Origin: Paenibacillus hemerocallicola
Lineage (GTDB): Bacteria; Bacillota; Bacilli; Paenibacillales; NBRC-103111
Assembly (NCBI RefSeq): GCF_006265175.1
Contig: NZ_VDCQ01000006.1
Coordinates: 68,074 to 132,073, forward strand
Direction: 5' to 3'
DNA length: 64,000 nt
Positions 7,218-16,999 of this stretch are shown here, piece after piece. Below the pieces are notes generated by a model. That model saw nothing but the letters and a program-made list of their open reading frames with translations. It searched no databases and was not told where the DNA came from. The stretch's first letter is position 1. Every line of letters begins with the position of its first letter. A program made the position numbers and the translations under genes.

Positions 7218-9098
7218 GTGGAGAAAAAACAGTTTCAGGCCGAATCCAAACGATTATTGGAAATGATGATCAACTCGATTTATACGCAGCGCGAAATCTT
7301 TCTCAGAGAGCTGATCTCCAATGCCAGCGACGCGATCGACAAAATTTATTACTTGGCGCTTACCGACGACAAGCTCGTGTTCGACAAAGACAGCTATTAC
7401 ATCAAAGTCGTTGCCGACAAAGCGAACCGGACGCTGACGATCCGGGATACCGGAATCGGCATGTCCAAGGAAGAGCTGGAAAACAATCTCGGGATCATCG
7501 CGAAGAGCGGCTCGCTCGCCTTCAAGAAAGAGAACGAGTCGAAGGACGGCCACGACATTATCGGTCAGTTCGGCGTAGGCTTCTATTCCGCATTCATGGT
7601 CGCCGATGTCGTAACGGTCACCAGCAAAGCGTTGCGCGGCGACAGCGCGTACAAATGGGAATCGACGGGCGCGGACGGGTACACGATCGAGCCTTGCGAG
7701 AAAGATTCGGTCGGCACCGAAATCGTATTGAAAATCAAAGAAAACACGGAAGACGATAACTACGACGAGTTTCTCGAGGAATACCGGCTCAAGGCGATCA
7801 TCAAAAAATATTCCGACTTCATCCGCTATCCGATCAAGATGGACGTTGTGGGCAAAAGGCTGAAGGAAGGCAGCGACGACGAATTCGAGGATTACGAAGA
7901 GGAACAGCGCGTCAACAGCATGGTGCCGATCTGGCGCAAAAATAAAAGCGAGCTGACGGCCGACGATTACGACAATTTTTACGCGGAGAAGCATTACGGC
8001 TTCGACAAGCCGTTGAAGCATATCCATATCAGCGCGGACGGAACGGTCGTCTACCAGGCGATACTGTATATCCCGGAGAGCATACCTTTCGACTATTATT
8101 CCAAGGAGTTCGAGAAAGGCTTGGAGCTGTACGCCAACGGCGTACTGATCATGAACAAATGCGCCGACCTGCTGCCCGACTATTTCAGCTTCGTGAAAGG
8201 AATGGTCGATTCGGAGAGCTTGTCGCTGAACATATCCCGCGAAATGCTGCAGCACGACCGGCAGCTGAAGCTGATCGCCAAGAACATCGCCAGCAAAATC
8301 AAAAGCCAACTGCAAAGCCTGCTGAAGGATGAGCGGGAAAAGTACGAGCAGTTCTATAAATCGTTCGGACGTCAATTGAAGTTCGGGGTATACAGCGACT
8401 ACGGCGCCCACAAGGACTTGCTGCAGGATTTGCTGATGTTCTACTCCTCCAAGGAGAAGAAGCTCGTTACGCTGGACGAATACGTGTCGAGAATGCCGGA
8501 GGACCAAAAATACATTTACTACGCATCCGGCGAATCGAACGAGCGGATCGAGAAGCTTCCTCAGACGGAGCTCGTATCCGACAAAGGCTACGAAATCCTG
8601 TACTTTACCGACGATATCGACGAATTCGCGATCAAAATGGTCATGAGCTACAAGGATAAGGAATTCAAATCCGTATCCAGCGGCGATCTGGGCATCGAAG
8701 CGAGCGATGACAAAGAAAACGCCGAATCGGATAATACCGATAATAAAGAGCTTTTCGACCATATGAAGAGCTTGCTGTCGGGTAAAGTGTCGAACGTCAA
8801 GGCGTCCAAAAGGCTGAAATCGCATCCCGTCTGTCTCTCCACGGAAGGCGAAGTTACGATCGAGATGGAGAAAATTTTGAAGGCGATGCCGAACAACCCG
8901 GACGTGAAGGCGGAGAAGGTGCTGGAAATCAACGTCAACCATGCGGTGTTCCAATCGTTGAAGGATTCTTACGCGCAAGATAAGGACAAGCTGAATTTGT
9001 ATACGGCTCTCTTGTACAACCAGGCTCTCTTGATCGAAGGGTTGCCGATTCAAGATCCGGTCGAGTTTACGAACGATATTTGCAAAATCATGGTGTAA
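7218..9098 (+). CDS. htpG: Molecular chaperone HtpG (bacterial Hsp90)
   Basis: This 626-residue Hsp90 matches B. subtilis HtpG almost throughout. The N-terminal GHKL ATPase domain carries [22 protein letters not shown] and [12 protein letters not shown]. The middle domain has [11 protein letters not shown] and [15 protein letters not shown], and the C-terminal dimerisation domain ends [19 protein letters not shown]-like. It assists folding and remodelling of client proteins in the cytosol, using ATP. The start is a GTG with AAAGGGG at 7203-7209; the frame is open 13 codons earlier but without a ribosome site. It has its own promoter, CIRCE element and terminator and stands alone. Confidence 0.98.
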   Translation: MEKKQFQAESKRLLEMMINSIYTQREIFLRELISNASDAIDKIYYLALTDDKLVFDKDSYYIKVVADKANRTLTIRDTGIGMSKEELENNLGIIAKSGSLAFKKENESKDGHDIIGQFGVGFYSAFMVADVVTVTSKALRGDSAYKWESTGADGYTIEPCEKDSVGTEIVLKIKENTEDDNYDEFLEEYRLKAIIKKYSDFIRYPIKMDVVGKRLKEGSDDEFEDYEEEQRVNSMVPIWRKNKSELTADDYDNFYAEKHYGFDKPLKHIHISADGTVVYQAILYIPESIPFDYYSKEFEKGLELYANGVLIMNKCADLLPDYFSFVKGMVDSESLSLNISREMLQHDRQLKLIAKNIASKIKSQLQSLLKDEREKYEQFYKSFGRQLKFGVYSDYGAHKDLLQDLLMFYSSKEKKLVTLDEYVSRMPEDQKYIYYASGESNERIEKLPQTELVSDKGYEILYFTDDIDEFAIKMVMSYKDKEFKSVSSGDLGIEASDDKENAESDNTDNKELFDHMKSLLSGKVSNVKASKRLKSHPVCLSTEGEVTIEMEKILKAMPNNPDVKAEKVLEINVNHAVFQSLKDSYAQDKDKLNLYTALLYNQALLIEGLPIQDPVEFTNDICKIMV

Positions 9099-9112
9099 AA
9101 CGGAAGCCTCGG

Positions 9113-9139
9113 GCCGATCCTTTCAGGATCGGCTTTTTC
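9113..9139 (+). terminator. Terminator of htpG
   Basis: The perfect 8-bp stem GCCGATCC/GGATCGGC with a TTTCA loop is followed by TTTTT. Confidence 0.9.
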
Positions 9140-9486
9140 TTGCCCGTTATTATTCGGTGCAACGCCGGCGATAATGGGTATTTATATAACACGGCAGTGG
9201 GAGGATGCGGGCCGGAGAGGCAGGGGAGCCGGAAAGTCGGGATTTACGTTTTTTTCGGATTCGCGTTAAAAAATAATCAATAATCCAAGTTGCTAAATCA
9301 TATGATCCATAATAAGATAGTAGTAAGCAGTCGAGTTGTCTGAACATTCTGTCAAAGAGCCCGACTCTTCTTGGACGGCAAACAGGCATTATTCGTACCA
9401 TCGGATCGCCTCGAAGGGGAATAGAACTCTGGAAACGTGGAAGTTGAGCGACAAAGGTGCTAGTGTCAATCAGGGAGGGGATTGCC
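9140..9486. other. Intergenic region with a possible promoter and long untranslated leader
   Basis: No gene is seen here. A promoter-like pair, TTGCTA at 9290-9295 and TAAGAT at 9313-9318 with a 17-base spacer, would give a leader of about 160 bases before the next gene. The leader has GC-rich and AT-rich blocks but does not match any riboswitch class I can recognise. In particular it lacks the c-di-GMP-I signature despite a GGCAAAC sequence at 9377-9383. Confidence 0.35.
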
Positions 9487-10083
9487 GTGAATAAAAGTTA
9501 TGAAGTGGAATATTGCAACCTGGAGTTGCGTTTTGACCGCCGGCAAATCCGCAACTTTATCAAGTCGCTTATTCAAGAAGGTTACTCCTTGTATTGGAAC
9601 GAAAACGAGCAGCAGTTCGTCATTTCGATCCGCACCGGGCGCAAGCTGATCAAATTGAAATTTCAACGGATCGGCGACCGCTACAAAATCGTCGGCGATT
9701 ATTCGTTCAAGGACGAGAAGCTGTCCGAGCTGATGGAGAAAATGATAGGCGATACGCGCGGCCACGCCATCGTGAAACGGTTCCGCGAGCGTCAAATCGT
9801 CATCGAGAACATTATGTTCGGCGAAATTATCCGCATGGTGGAAATATCGGGAGTCGAGCACAAGGTGTTGTTTCAGAAAGAACCGGTCGTAACGCTGGAC
9901 GAAATGGTTCAGGCCTTCAAATCGAAACGCGCGGAGGAACGTGCCGCGGTGCTGCGGCTGGAGTTGGACTATGAGCTTGCTTCCCTGCACGATGCGATGG
10001 AAGCCGGGGATGAGGAGAAATCGGCGCAATGCAAAGAGCGATTGAAGGATATGCGCAGCGAGATGCTGCAGCTGGAAATGTGA
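9487..10083 (+). CDS. Conserved protein of unknown function (198 aa)
   Basis: This soluble, charged protein begins (V)NKSYEVEYCNLELRFDRRQI. Its N-terminal half looks alpha/beta (about 1-90, with FVISIRTGRKLIKLKFQRIG), and its C-terminal third is a long helical, coiled-coil-like stretch (about 140-198, rich in Glu, Lys, Leu and Arg) ending RSEMLQLEM. There is no signal peptide, membrane segment or metal motif. The GTG at 9487 is selected because AGGGAGGGG lies at 9472-9480. A terminator-like hairpin follows, so it is probably monocistronic. I do not recognise a named family. Confidence 0.7.
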   Translation: MNKSYEVEYCNLELRFDRRQIRNFIKSLIQEGYSLYWNENEQQFVISIRTGRKLIKLKFQRIGDRYKIVGDYSFKDEKLSELMEKMIGDTRGHAIVKRFRERQIVIENIMFGEIIRMVEISGVEHKVLFQKEPVVTLDEMVQAFKSKRAEERAAVLRLELDYELASLHDAMEAGDEEKSAQCKERLKDMRSEMLQLEM

Positions 10084-10146
10084 AATGAACATTAGCCCAA
10101 GGGCTTTCGCCGGCAACCGGCATCGAAAGCATAAATGGAATACGTA

Positions 10147-10192
10147 GCAACCGTCTCCGGTACCGCAAGGGCCTAGGGGGACGGTTGTTTTC
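10147..10192 (+). terminator. Probable terminator before the LacI-family gene
   Basis: The stem CAACCGTC/GACGGTTG encloses a long GC-rich loop and is followed by TTTT. Confidence 0.55.
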
Positions 10193-10269
10193 GCTTTGCG
10201 GGGAGGCTTCATTTCATCTTGTTAACGTGTGCATTGTATGCTATGATCAAGGCGACAAGAGGTGGTAGG

Positions 10270-11280
10270 ATGACGGTAACGATCAAGGATATCGCCCGGA
10301 TGGCCGGCGTGTCGCACACGACCGTCTCGCGGGCGCTGAACGACAGTCCGCTTATTCACGAGGACACGAAGCGGAAAATACGGGCAATCGCGGCTCGGCT
10401 CGATTATACGCCGAATTATAGCGCCAAAAGCCTCGTACTGGCGCGATCGTACCATATCGGGTTGTTTTTTTCGACGCTGTCGAAAGGAACGTCTTCCAAC
10501 TTTTTTCACGAGACGGTCAAAGGCGTCCACAGCACGGTCAATTCGAAATATCACCTGATCGTAAACGCCATTGACGATTATGACGGCAATTTCGCGACCG
10601 TGACGCGCAAAACGTTCGACGGCGTCATCGTCATGAGCCAGAGCGACAACGACGAGTCGTTTATCCGTTATGTGGCGGACAGAAGCATCCCGCTCGTCGT
10701 ATTAAACCGCAATGCCGAGCACTTGTCGCCGGTCCATGTTCTCGCCGACGACCGGGCGGGCGTGTATCGCGTAGTCGAACATATGATCATGCAGGGCCAT
10801 AACCGTATCGCGATTATCGAAGGGAAACAGTCGTTCAAATCGTCGCAGGCGCGGAAGGACGGCTATTTGCAAGCATTGCGGCAGTATGGCATCGGAACCG
10901 ACGACAAGCTTCATACGGTCGGGGGATATACGCTGGAAGGCGGTTACCGGGCCATGAAGGAGTTGCTCCGGCTTACGCCGCTGCCGACCGCCGTATTTTG
11001 CTCCAGCGACGAGATGGCCGTCGGGGCGATGAAGGCGATTGCCGACAGCGGGCTGAGCGTGCCCGGGGACATCTCCGTCGCCGGGTTCGACGACGACATT
11101 TTCTCGGCGTTTTTGTCGCCTGCGCTGACTACGGTGAAGCGGCCGGTAGAGACGATCAGCCGGATCGGCGCGGAGAAGCTGCTCCGCGAGATCGAGCGGG
11201 GATCGCCCTCGAAGGAAACGCTCTTCGTGGAAACCGAGCTGGTCGTTCGCGAATCGGTCAGGCAAATTGGAAGGGCATGA
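10270..11280 (+). CDS. LacI-family transcriptional regulator of the sugar-acid locus
   Basis: This 336-residue repressor opens with MTVTIKDIARMAGVSHTTVS, the classic LacI helix-turn-helix with hinge helix (1-60). A periplasmic-binding-protein-like sensor domain with CSSDEMAVGAMKAI and VPGDISVAGFDDD follows. The ATG at 10270 has AGAGGTGG upstream. It lies 27 bases before the LarA-like gene on the same strand with no terminator between, so it is likely an operon member and the local regulator for hexonate use. The effector is unknown but presumably a sugar acid or its phosphate. Confidence 0.9.
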   Translation: MTVTIKDIARMAGVSHTTVSRALNDSPLIHEDTKRKIRAIAARLDYTPNYSAKSLVLARSYHIGLFFSTLSKGTSSNFFHETVKGVHSTVNSKYHLIVNAIDDYDGNFATVTRKTFDGVIVMSQSDNDESFIRYVADRSIPLVVLNRNAEHLSPVHVLADDRAGVYRVVEHMIMQGHNRIAIIEGKQSFKSSQARKDGYLQALRQYGIGTDDKLHTVGGYTLEGGYRAMKELLRLTPLPTAVFCSSDEMAVGAMKAIADSGLSVPGDISVAGFDDDIFSAFLSPALTTVKRPVETISRIGAEKLLREIERGSPSKETLFVETELVVRESVRQIGRA

Positions 11281-11307
11281 AAGCATAAGAAGGAGGCCAT
11301 TACGAAG

Positions 11308-12579
11308 ATGAGCATTTTACGGACATTGTTGGACGACATTCCGATACCGCAGATGGTGCGTATTCGGCAAAAGTTTGACGCCGCCAAGGTGGAGGATTAT
11401 ATAGGAATACTCCGCCAGGAGCTGCGGAAGCCGGGCGCGATCGATACGGTCAAGAAAGGTCAGCGCGTTGCCGTCGCCGTAGGAAGCCGCGGGGTCGCTC
11501 ATATCGCCGAGTTCACGCGGACGACGATAGAGGCGATCAAGGACGCCGGCGCGGAGCCGTTTATCGTGCCGTGCATGGGCAGCCACGGAGGCGCTACCGC
11601 GGCGGGACAAATCGATGTGCTTCATCATCTCGGGGTGACCGAAGAGGCGATGGGCGCTCCGATCCTGTCCTCGATGGAAGTGGTCAAAATCGACGAGATG
11701 GCGAACGGTCTTCCCGTATATGTGGACAAATACGCCTACGAAGCGGATGCGATCGTCGTCATTAACCGTGTCAAGCCGCATACCGCCTTCCGCGGCCGGA
11801 TCGAGAGCGGCATCATGAAAATGATCGCGATCGGGCTCGGCAAGCAGAAGGGCGCGGAGGCGTGCCACCAGCTCGGCTTCAAATATATGGCCGAGAACGT
11901 TCCCGCGATGGCCAACCTCATGCTGAAGAAGCTTCCGATTTTGTTCGGCGTCGCCCTCGTCGAGAACGCATACGACGAGACGTGCCGCGTGGAAGTGCTG
12001 CCGGCCGGGGATATCGAACGGCGCGAAGAGCAGCTGTTGATCGAGGCGAAGTCCCGTCTGCCGAAAATTTTGTTCGACCAGATCGACGTGCTCGTCATCG
12101 ATTATATCGGCAAAAACATTAGCGGAGACGGCATGGATCCGAACATTACGGGCCGCTATCCGACGGAGTACGCCCATGGAGGGCCTGACGTGTCGAAGAT
12201 GATCGTGCTGGACCTTACGCCGGAAACGAAAGGGAATGCGAACGGCGTCGGCACAGCCGACTTTACGACGCAGCGGCTGGCCGACAAAACCGATTGGCCG
12301 GCTACCTACGCCAACGGACTCACTTCGACGGTGTGCGCTCCGACGAAGCAGGCCACGACGCTGGAGAACGATTACTACGCCATTAAAGCGGCCGTGAAAA
12401 CTTGCAACATTCTCGATTACACGACGTGCAAGCTTGTCCGCATCCGCGACACGCTGCATCTCGGCGAGATCGAAATATCCGTCAATCTGCTCGAGGAAGC
12501 GCGGAACCACCCGGATATCGAAGTCTTGACCGAGCCGTACGATCTGAAGTTCGACGATGAGGGGTATTTGCCGAAATGA
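11308..12579 (+). CDS. LarA-like nickel-pincer-dependent hydroxyacid racemase/epimerase
   Basis: This 423-residue protein belongs to the lactate racemase (LarA, DUF2088) superfamily. Visible landmarks are the Rossmann-like RVAVAVGSRGVAHI, the GSHGG motif (His93), the INRVKPHTAFRGRIESGI segment (His158, with Lys171 downstream) and KQKGAEACHQLGF. These line up with the two catalytic histidines and the cofactor region of LarA. Members use a nickel-pincer nucleotide to move hydride at the alpha carbon of 2-hydroxyacids. The neighbours suggest an aldonate substrate, inferred to be a 2-epimerisation between mannonate and gluconate. No cofactor-synthesis genes (larB, larC, larE) are in the window. 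The stop overlaps the next start (ATGA). Confidence 0.8.
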   Translation: MSILRTLLDDIPIPQMVRIRQKFDAAKVEDYIGILRQELRKPGAIDTVKKGQRVAVAVGSRGVAHIAEFTRTTIEAIKDAGAEPFIVPCMGSHGGATAAGQIDVLHHLGVTEEAMGAPILSSMEVVKIDEMANGLPVYVDKYAYEADAIVVINRVKPHTAFRGRIESGIMKMIAIGLGKQKGAEACHQLGFKYMAENVPAMANLMLKKLPILFGVALVENAYDETCRVEVLPAGDIERREEQLLIEAKSRLPKILFDQIDVLVIDYIGKNISGDGMDPNITGRYPTEYAHGGPDVSKMIVLDLTPETKGNANGVGTADFTTQRLADKTDWPATYANGLTSTVCAPTKQATTLENDYYAIKAAVKTCNILDYTTCKLVRIRDTLHLGEIEISVNLLEEARNHPDIEVLTEPYDLKFDDEGYLPK

Positions 12580-14138
12580 CCGACCTATTCAGAGCCAAAA
12601 AGTACGTTGTCGCCGCCGATCTCGGCACGACCAGCACGAAGACGCTCGTGATCGATCGGGACGGCCGCGTGCTCGCTTCCAACTCGATCGAATATCCGCT
12701 GTACACGCCTACTCCGGACAGAGCGGAGCAGAACCCTCTGGAAATTTTCGCGGCAGTCGTCCGCGGAATCCGCGACGTCGTCGCGAAAGCCGGAATAGCC
12801 GGCTCCGAAGTGCTATGCGTCTCGTTCAGCTCGGCGATGCACAGCCTGATCGCGGTCGACCGCGAGCTGAACCCGCTGACGCCCTGTATTACGTGGGCGG
12901 ATAACCGCAGCGTCGACTACGTGGCTCCGCTCAAGAACGAGTGGAACGGCTTGGAGATTTACCGCAATACGGGGACGCCGATCCATCCGATGTCGCCGCT
13001 CCTGAAGCTGATCTGGCTGAACCGGCATGAGCCGGAGCTTGTAGGCCGGACTTACAAATTTATCGGGATCAAGGAATTCGTATTTGCGAAGCTGTTCGGC
13101 CAATTCGTCATCGACTATTCGCTCGCGAGCGCCACCGGCTTGTTCAACCTGCGCAAGCTGGATTGGGACGAGGAAGCGCTTCGCGTTGCCGGAGTGTCGA
13201 AGGAGAAGCTCTCCGAACCGGTCTCCACGACGCATATCATGCAGGGATTGACTTCCGCCTACAGCTCGGAGATGGGGCTGCCGTCGGATACTCCGTTCGT
13301 CGTCGGCGCGTCCGACGGGGTGCTGGCCAATTTGGGCACCGGCGCCTTCGAGCCGGGCGTGTACGCGGTCTCGATCGGGACGAGCGGAGCGGTACGCGGC
13401 ACGGTGAACGAACCGTTGACCGATCCCCAGGGAAGGCTGTTCTGCTACTCGCTGAAAGAGGATTTCTGGGTTGTCGGCGGTGCGATCAATAACGGAGGCA
13501 TCATGTTCCGCTGGGTACGCGACCAGCTCGCCACGCAGGAGGCGGAGGAAGGGCGCCGCCGCGGCATGGACCCTTACGATTACTTGACGGAGCTGGCGGA
13601 GCAGGTCGCGCCGGGCTCGGACGGCCTACTTTTCCTGCCGCTGCTGGCGGGGGAACGGGCTCCTTACTGGAACGCCAACGCGCGGGGCGTTTTCTTCGGT
13701 CTGTCCTTGTTCCATGAGAAGAAGCATATGATTCGCGCCGTTCTGGAAGGGGTCGTCTATCGAATCCATTCGGTCGCGCTCGCGCTCGAGGAATTGGGCG
13801 GACAGACGAAAGAAATTCGCGCTTCCGGCGGCTTCGCCCGTTCTCCGTTCTGGCGTCAAATTATGGCCGACACGCTCGGCACGCCGGTTACGGTGCCGGA
13901 TTCGATCGAAAGCTCCGGTCTCGGGGCTGCGCAGCTCGGCTTGCTGGCATTGGGTGAAATCCGGGATTTCTCCTCGATTCACGATTGGGTGCGCTCGACC
14001 GTGCGTCACGAGCCGAATGCCGCGAACCATGCGGTGTACCGCGAGCTGACTTCGATTTACAGCTCCGTTTATCATCAGTTGAAAGACCAGTTCGACGCCA
14101 TTGCGGCGTTCCAAAAAAAGCATGTCGGCGGAATTTGA
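12576..14138 (+). CDS. gntK: FGGY-family gluconate kinase
   Basis: This 520-residue kinase has the duplicated FGGY/actin-like fold. The N-domain has the phosphate loop AADLGTTSTKTLVID and the pattern SFSSAMHSLIAVD; GASDGV holds the catalytic Asp; IGTSGAVRGTV and VVGGAINNGGIMF form the ATP side. Also present are LPLLAGERAPYWNANARGVF and the C-terminal GGFARSPFWRQIMAD motif. Sequence features resemble B. subtilis-type gluconokinase rather than xylulose or glycerol kinases. The product would be 6-phosphogluconate, which the gnd gene downstream consumes. It overlaps the LarA-like gene by four bases, indicating translational coupling. Confidence 0.9.
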   Translation: MTDLFRAKKYVVAADLGTTSTKTLVIDRDGRVLASNSIEYPLYTPTPDRAEQNPLEIFAAVVRGIRDVVAKAGIAGSEVLCVSFSSAMHSLIAVDRELNPLTPCITWADNRSVDYVAPLKNEWNGLEIYRNTGTPIHPMSPLLKLIWLNRHEPELVGRTYKFIGIKEFVFAKLFGQFVIDYSLASATGLFNLRKLDWDEEALRVAGVSKEKLSEPVSTTHIMQGLTSAYSSEMGLPSDTPFVVGASDGVLANLGTGAFEPGVYAVSIGTSGAVRGTVNEPLTDPQGRLFCYSLKEDFWVVGGAINNGGIMFRWVRDQLATQEAEEGRRRGMDPYDYLTELAEQVAPGSDGLLFLPLLAGERAPYWNANARGVFFGLSLFHEKKHMIRAVLEGVVYRIHSVALALEELGGQTKEIRASGGFARSPFWRQIMADTLGTPVTVPDSIESSGLGAAQLGLLALGEIRDFSSIHDWVRSTVRHEPNAANHAVYRELTSIYSSVYHQLKDQFDAIAAFQKKHVGGI

Positions 14139-14201
14139 CGGGCAATATCGATGCGGTGCCCGCACCTTCATCCGCAAAGACGGCTCGGGGAGGAATTTGA
14201 A

Positions 14202-14972
14202 ATGATGAATCTGTTTGATTTGACGGGAAAAACGGCGGTTATTATCGGCGGCAACAGCACGTTGGGCGGTTCGATGGCGGTAGCTCTCGGAGGACATGGC
14301 GCGGACGTGGCGATCGTCGGCCGCAATATGGAGAAATGCGAGCAAGTGGTCAAGCAGATCGAAGAAGTCGGGGGCAAAGCGAAAAGCTTCAGCGCGGATG
14401 CGACGAACACCGAAGATTTGCGCCGGGTGCTTGCCGAAGTGCTCGATTGGACCGGTCGCGTCGACGTTCTGATGAATTGCCCCGGCAAAAACAGCGCGAC
14501 TCCTTTCTTCGACATTACGATGGAAGAATGGGATTCGATCATGGACGTCAATTTGAAGGGCGTCGTGCTGGCATGCCAAGTATTCGGCAAATATATGGTG
14601 GAGAAAGGCGAAGGCGGCAGCATTATCAACATTTCGTCGGTTTCGTCCGAGCCGCCGTTGTCGAGAGTGTTTACGTATTCCGCTTCCAAAGCGGCTGTCA
14701 ACAACTTGACGAAAAATTTGGCCCGCGAGTTCGCTCCGAGCAAGGTCCGCGTCAACGCCATCATCCCCGGCTTTTTCCCGGCCGAGCAAAACCGCAAAAT
14801 TTTATCGCCCGAACGCACGGTCTCGATCATGACGCATACGCCGATGAACCGGTTCGGCGAAGCGCACGAATTGCAGGGCGCTGCCGTATATTTGGCTTCC
14901 GAGAAAGCGTCCGGCTTCGTTACCGGATCCCTGCTGCGGGTGGACGGCGGATTTGGGTCTATGACAATTTGA
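14202..14972 (+). CDS. SDR-family oxidoreductase (aldonate/uronate type)
   Basis: This 256-residue classical short-chain dehydrogenase carries the NAD(P)-binding loop (VIIGGNSTLGGSMA), the NCPGKN-type strand-4 motif, catalytic Ser in INISSVSS, YSASKAA (Tyr/Lys) and the end RVDGGFGS. It starts MMNLFDLTGKTAVI, which recalls bacterial D-mannonate (fructuronate) oxidoreductases and gluconate 5-dehydrogenases. In context, after a LarA-like isomerase and gluconokinase, fructuronate-mannonate or 5-ketogluconate-gluconate interconversion are the leading guesses. GGGAGGAA at 14188-14195 supports ATG 14202 (or 14205). Confidence 0.85.
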   Translation: MMNLFDLTGKTAVIIGGNSTLGGSMAVALGGHGADVAIVGRNMEKCEQVVKQIEEVGGKAKSFSADATNTEDLRRVLAEVLDWTGRVDVLMNCPGKNSATPFFDITMEEWDSIMDVNLKGVVLACQVFGKYMVEKGEGGSIINISSVSSEPPLSRVFTYSASKAAVNNLTKNLAREFAPSKVRVNAIIPGFFPAEQNRKILSPERTVSIMTHTPMNRFGEAHELQGAAVYLASEKASGFVTGSLLRVDGGFGSMTI

Positions 14973-14997
14973 TGCAAATGGGATAGAATAGTATAGT
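14969..14997 (+). promoter_or_regulatory. Candidate promoter for gnd
   Basis: TTGATG and TATAGT are spaced by 17 bases, overlapping the end of the SDR gene. This would allow gnd to be expressed apart from the upstream operon. Confidence 0.5.
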
Positions 14998-15050
14998 GTT
15001 TGCACGAAACTTTAGGCTTACATAATTCCGGATAAGGGTGGTAGAAATCC

Positions 15051-16463
15051 ATGTCGAAACAACAAATCGGCGTCGTGGGCTTGGCCGTAATGGGCAAAAA
15101 TCTGGCGCTCAATATCGAAAGCCGCGGCTTTACGGTATCGGTATTCAACCGTTCCCGCGAGAAAACGGACGATCTGATCGCAAACGAAGCGAAGGGCAAA
15201 AACCTGGTGCCGACTTACACGGCCGAAGAATTCGTCCAATCTCTCGAGCGTCCGCGCAAAATATTGCTGATGGTCATGGCCGGCAAACCGACGGACGATA
15301 CGATCAACCAGCTGCTCCCTCTGCTCGAGGAAGGCGATATTTTGATCGACGGCGGCAATGCCTATTTCCCCGACACCCAACGCCGGAACAAAGAGCTGGA
15401 AGCTCGCGGCATCCGTTTCATCGGGACTGGCGTATCGGGCGGCGAAGAAGGCGCGCTGAAAGGTCCGTCGATTATGCCGGGCGGACAAGAGGACGCTTAT
15501 AAGCTCGTAGAACCGATTTTGACGGCCATTTCCGCCAAAGTGAACGGCGACCCTTGCTGCACGTATATCGGACCGGACGGTGCCGGCCACTACGTGAAAA
15601 TGGTGCATAACGGCATCGAGTACGGCGACATGCAGCTTATCTGCGAAGCGTACCAGCTGCTGAGGGACGTTCTGGGCTTGAGCACGCAAGAGCTGCACGA
15701 AATTTTCGCGGAATGGAACAAGGGCGAGCTGGACAGCTACCTGATCGAGATTACGGCCGACATCTTCACGAAGGTCGACCCGGATACGGGCAAGCCGATG
15801 GTCGACGTCATTCTCGACAAAGCGGGCCAAAAGGGTACCGGAAAATGGACAAGCCAAAGCGCGCTCGACCTCGGCGTTCCGCTCTCCATCATTACGGAAT
15901 CCGTATTCGCGCGCATGCTGTCGGCTATCAAGGACGAGCGTGTGCAGGCGAGCAAGCTGCTGAAAGGTCCGCAAAACGTGCCGGCCGCTCCGGACAAGGC
16001 CGCCTTCATCGAAGCGGTACGCAAAGCGCTGTACGCCAGCAAAATTTGCTCGTACGCGCAGGGCTTCGCGCAAATGCGCGCCGCATCCGACGAATACGGC
16101 TGGAATTTGAGCTACGGCAACATCGCGATGATCTTCCGCGGCGGCTGCATTATCCGCGCGGGCTTCCTGCAAAACATCAAGGACGCGTACGATCGCGAGC
16201 CCGGCTTGAAAAACCTGCTGCTCGATCCGTACTTCAAGGAAGTCGTGGAGTCTTACCAGGACGCGTGGAGACAAGTCGTCTCCGTCGCGGTTTCGCGGGG
16301 AATTCCGGCGCCTTGCTTCGCGTCAGCATTGGCTTATTACGACAGCTACCGGTCGGAGCGGCTTCCGGCCAACCTGCTTCAAGCGCAAAGGGACTATTTC
16401 GGCGCGCATACGTTCCAACGGACGGATAAAGAGGGCACGTTCCATTTCCACTGGATGGACTGA
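15051..16463 (+). CDS. gnd: 6-phosphogluconate dehydrogenase, decarboxylating
   Basis: This 470-residue enzyme converts 6-phosphogluconate to ribulose 5-phosphate and CO2. It has the N-terminal Rossmann domain ([19 protein letters not shown], with NRS after strand 2, consistent with NADP), [21 protein letters not shown] and the catalytic [13 protein letters not shown] helix (Lys and Asn of the family). The C-terminal all-helical domain ends with [19 protein letters not shown]. Full family length. It closes the sugar-acid locus, giving the kinase product an outlet into the pentose phosphate pathway. GGTGG-type ribosome site upstream. Confidence 0.97.
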   Translation: MSKQQIGVVGLAVMGKNLALNIESRGFTVSVFNRSREKTDDLIANEAKGKNLVPTYTAEEFVQSLERPRKILLMVMAGKPTDDTINQLLPLLEEGDILIDGGNAYFPDTQRRNKELEARGIRFIGTGVSGGEEGALKGPSIMPGGQEDAYKLVEPILTAISAKVNGDPCCTYIGPDGAGHYVKMVHNGIEYGDMQLICEAYQLLRDVLGLSTQELHEIFAEWNKGELDSYLIEITADIFTKVDPDTGKPMVDVILDKAGQKGTGKWTSQSALDLGVPLSIITESVFARMLSAIKDERVQASKLLKGPQNVPAAPDKAAFIEAVRKALYASKICSYAQGFAQMRAASDEYGWNLSYGNIAMIFRGGCIIRAGFLQNIKDAYDREPGLKNLLLDPYFKEVVESYQDAWRQVVSVAVSRGIPAPCFASALAYYDSYRSERLPANLLQAQRDYFGAHTFQRTDKEGTFHFHWMD

Positions 16464-16470
16464 ACTTAAC

Positions 16471-16782
16471 TCAACGCCTTGGCGATGCCGGATCGGATGT
16501 CAGCCCGTAAGTCGCTTCGATTAGCGAGCTGCGCAGGCGGTCCGCCTCATTGACGCAGCTCGGTCTGCGCTGGAGGAGCATCGTGGCGGCTTCGGCGAAA
16601 TGCTGGAAGTTTTTCAACAAGCGTGGCTGCGGCAGATCCAGCAATCTCGGATCTTGCTCGGCCACCTTTTTTTTGACGAATTCCAGTACCCAGACGACGT
16701 CGTCCTTGCACAACGGATGATTCGGACTCAAAATTTGTTCCAGGCGGCGATCGGGCGGCTTCGGGAATACGGCGGGTTGCAT
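16471..16782 (-). CDS. Small conserved hypothetical protein (103 aa)
   Basis: This predicted soluble helical protein starts MQPAVFPKPPDRRLEQILSP and contains LEFVKKKVAEQDPRLLDLPQ and a final helix with AEAATMLLQRR. I do not recognise the family. The start has AAAAGGAG upstream on this strand, though the spacing (about 13) is long. It lies convergent to gnd, eight bases after its stop. Codon use fits the neighbours, so it is probably real. The assignment is provisional. Confidence 0.6.
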   Translation of the reverse strand: MQPAVFPKPPDRRLEQILSPNHPLCKDDVVWVLEFVKKKVAEQDPRLLDLPQPRLLKNFQHFAEAATMLLQRRPSCVNEADRLRSSLIEATYGLTSDPASPRR

Positions 16783-16999
16783 GGGATAAGCTCATCTCCT
16801 TTTGGGACGGATAAGGGTCTATTATTAATGATTACTATAGTGCTTGGAAATTATTCGCAATCTTTCGTTCAAATCCGGAATCCCGTCTCCGATTTGTCGG
16901 ATTTGCAAACGGCCGGAGGCTTCCTTTTCGGGAGAGGGCCCGTTATGATAGGATAGAATTCGTATACATATATCGGAAGCGGGAAGGGGCGAATTTGAC

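Noticed and set aside
7254-9053. Long open frame (about 600 codons) on the minus strand opposite htpG
   Set aside because: It mirrors the codon pattern of htpG, has no family resemblance and lies wholly within a certain gene. It is a codon-bias shadow.
9377-9383. GGCAAAC resembling part of a cyclic di-GMP-I riboswitch
   Set aside because: The second conserved arm (GGGACGCAAAGCC-type) and tetraloop receptor arrangement are missing.
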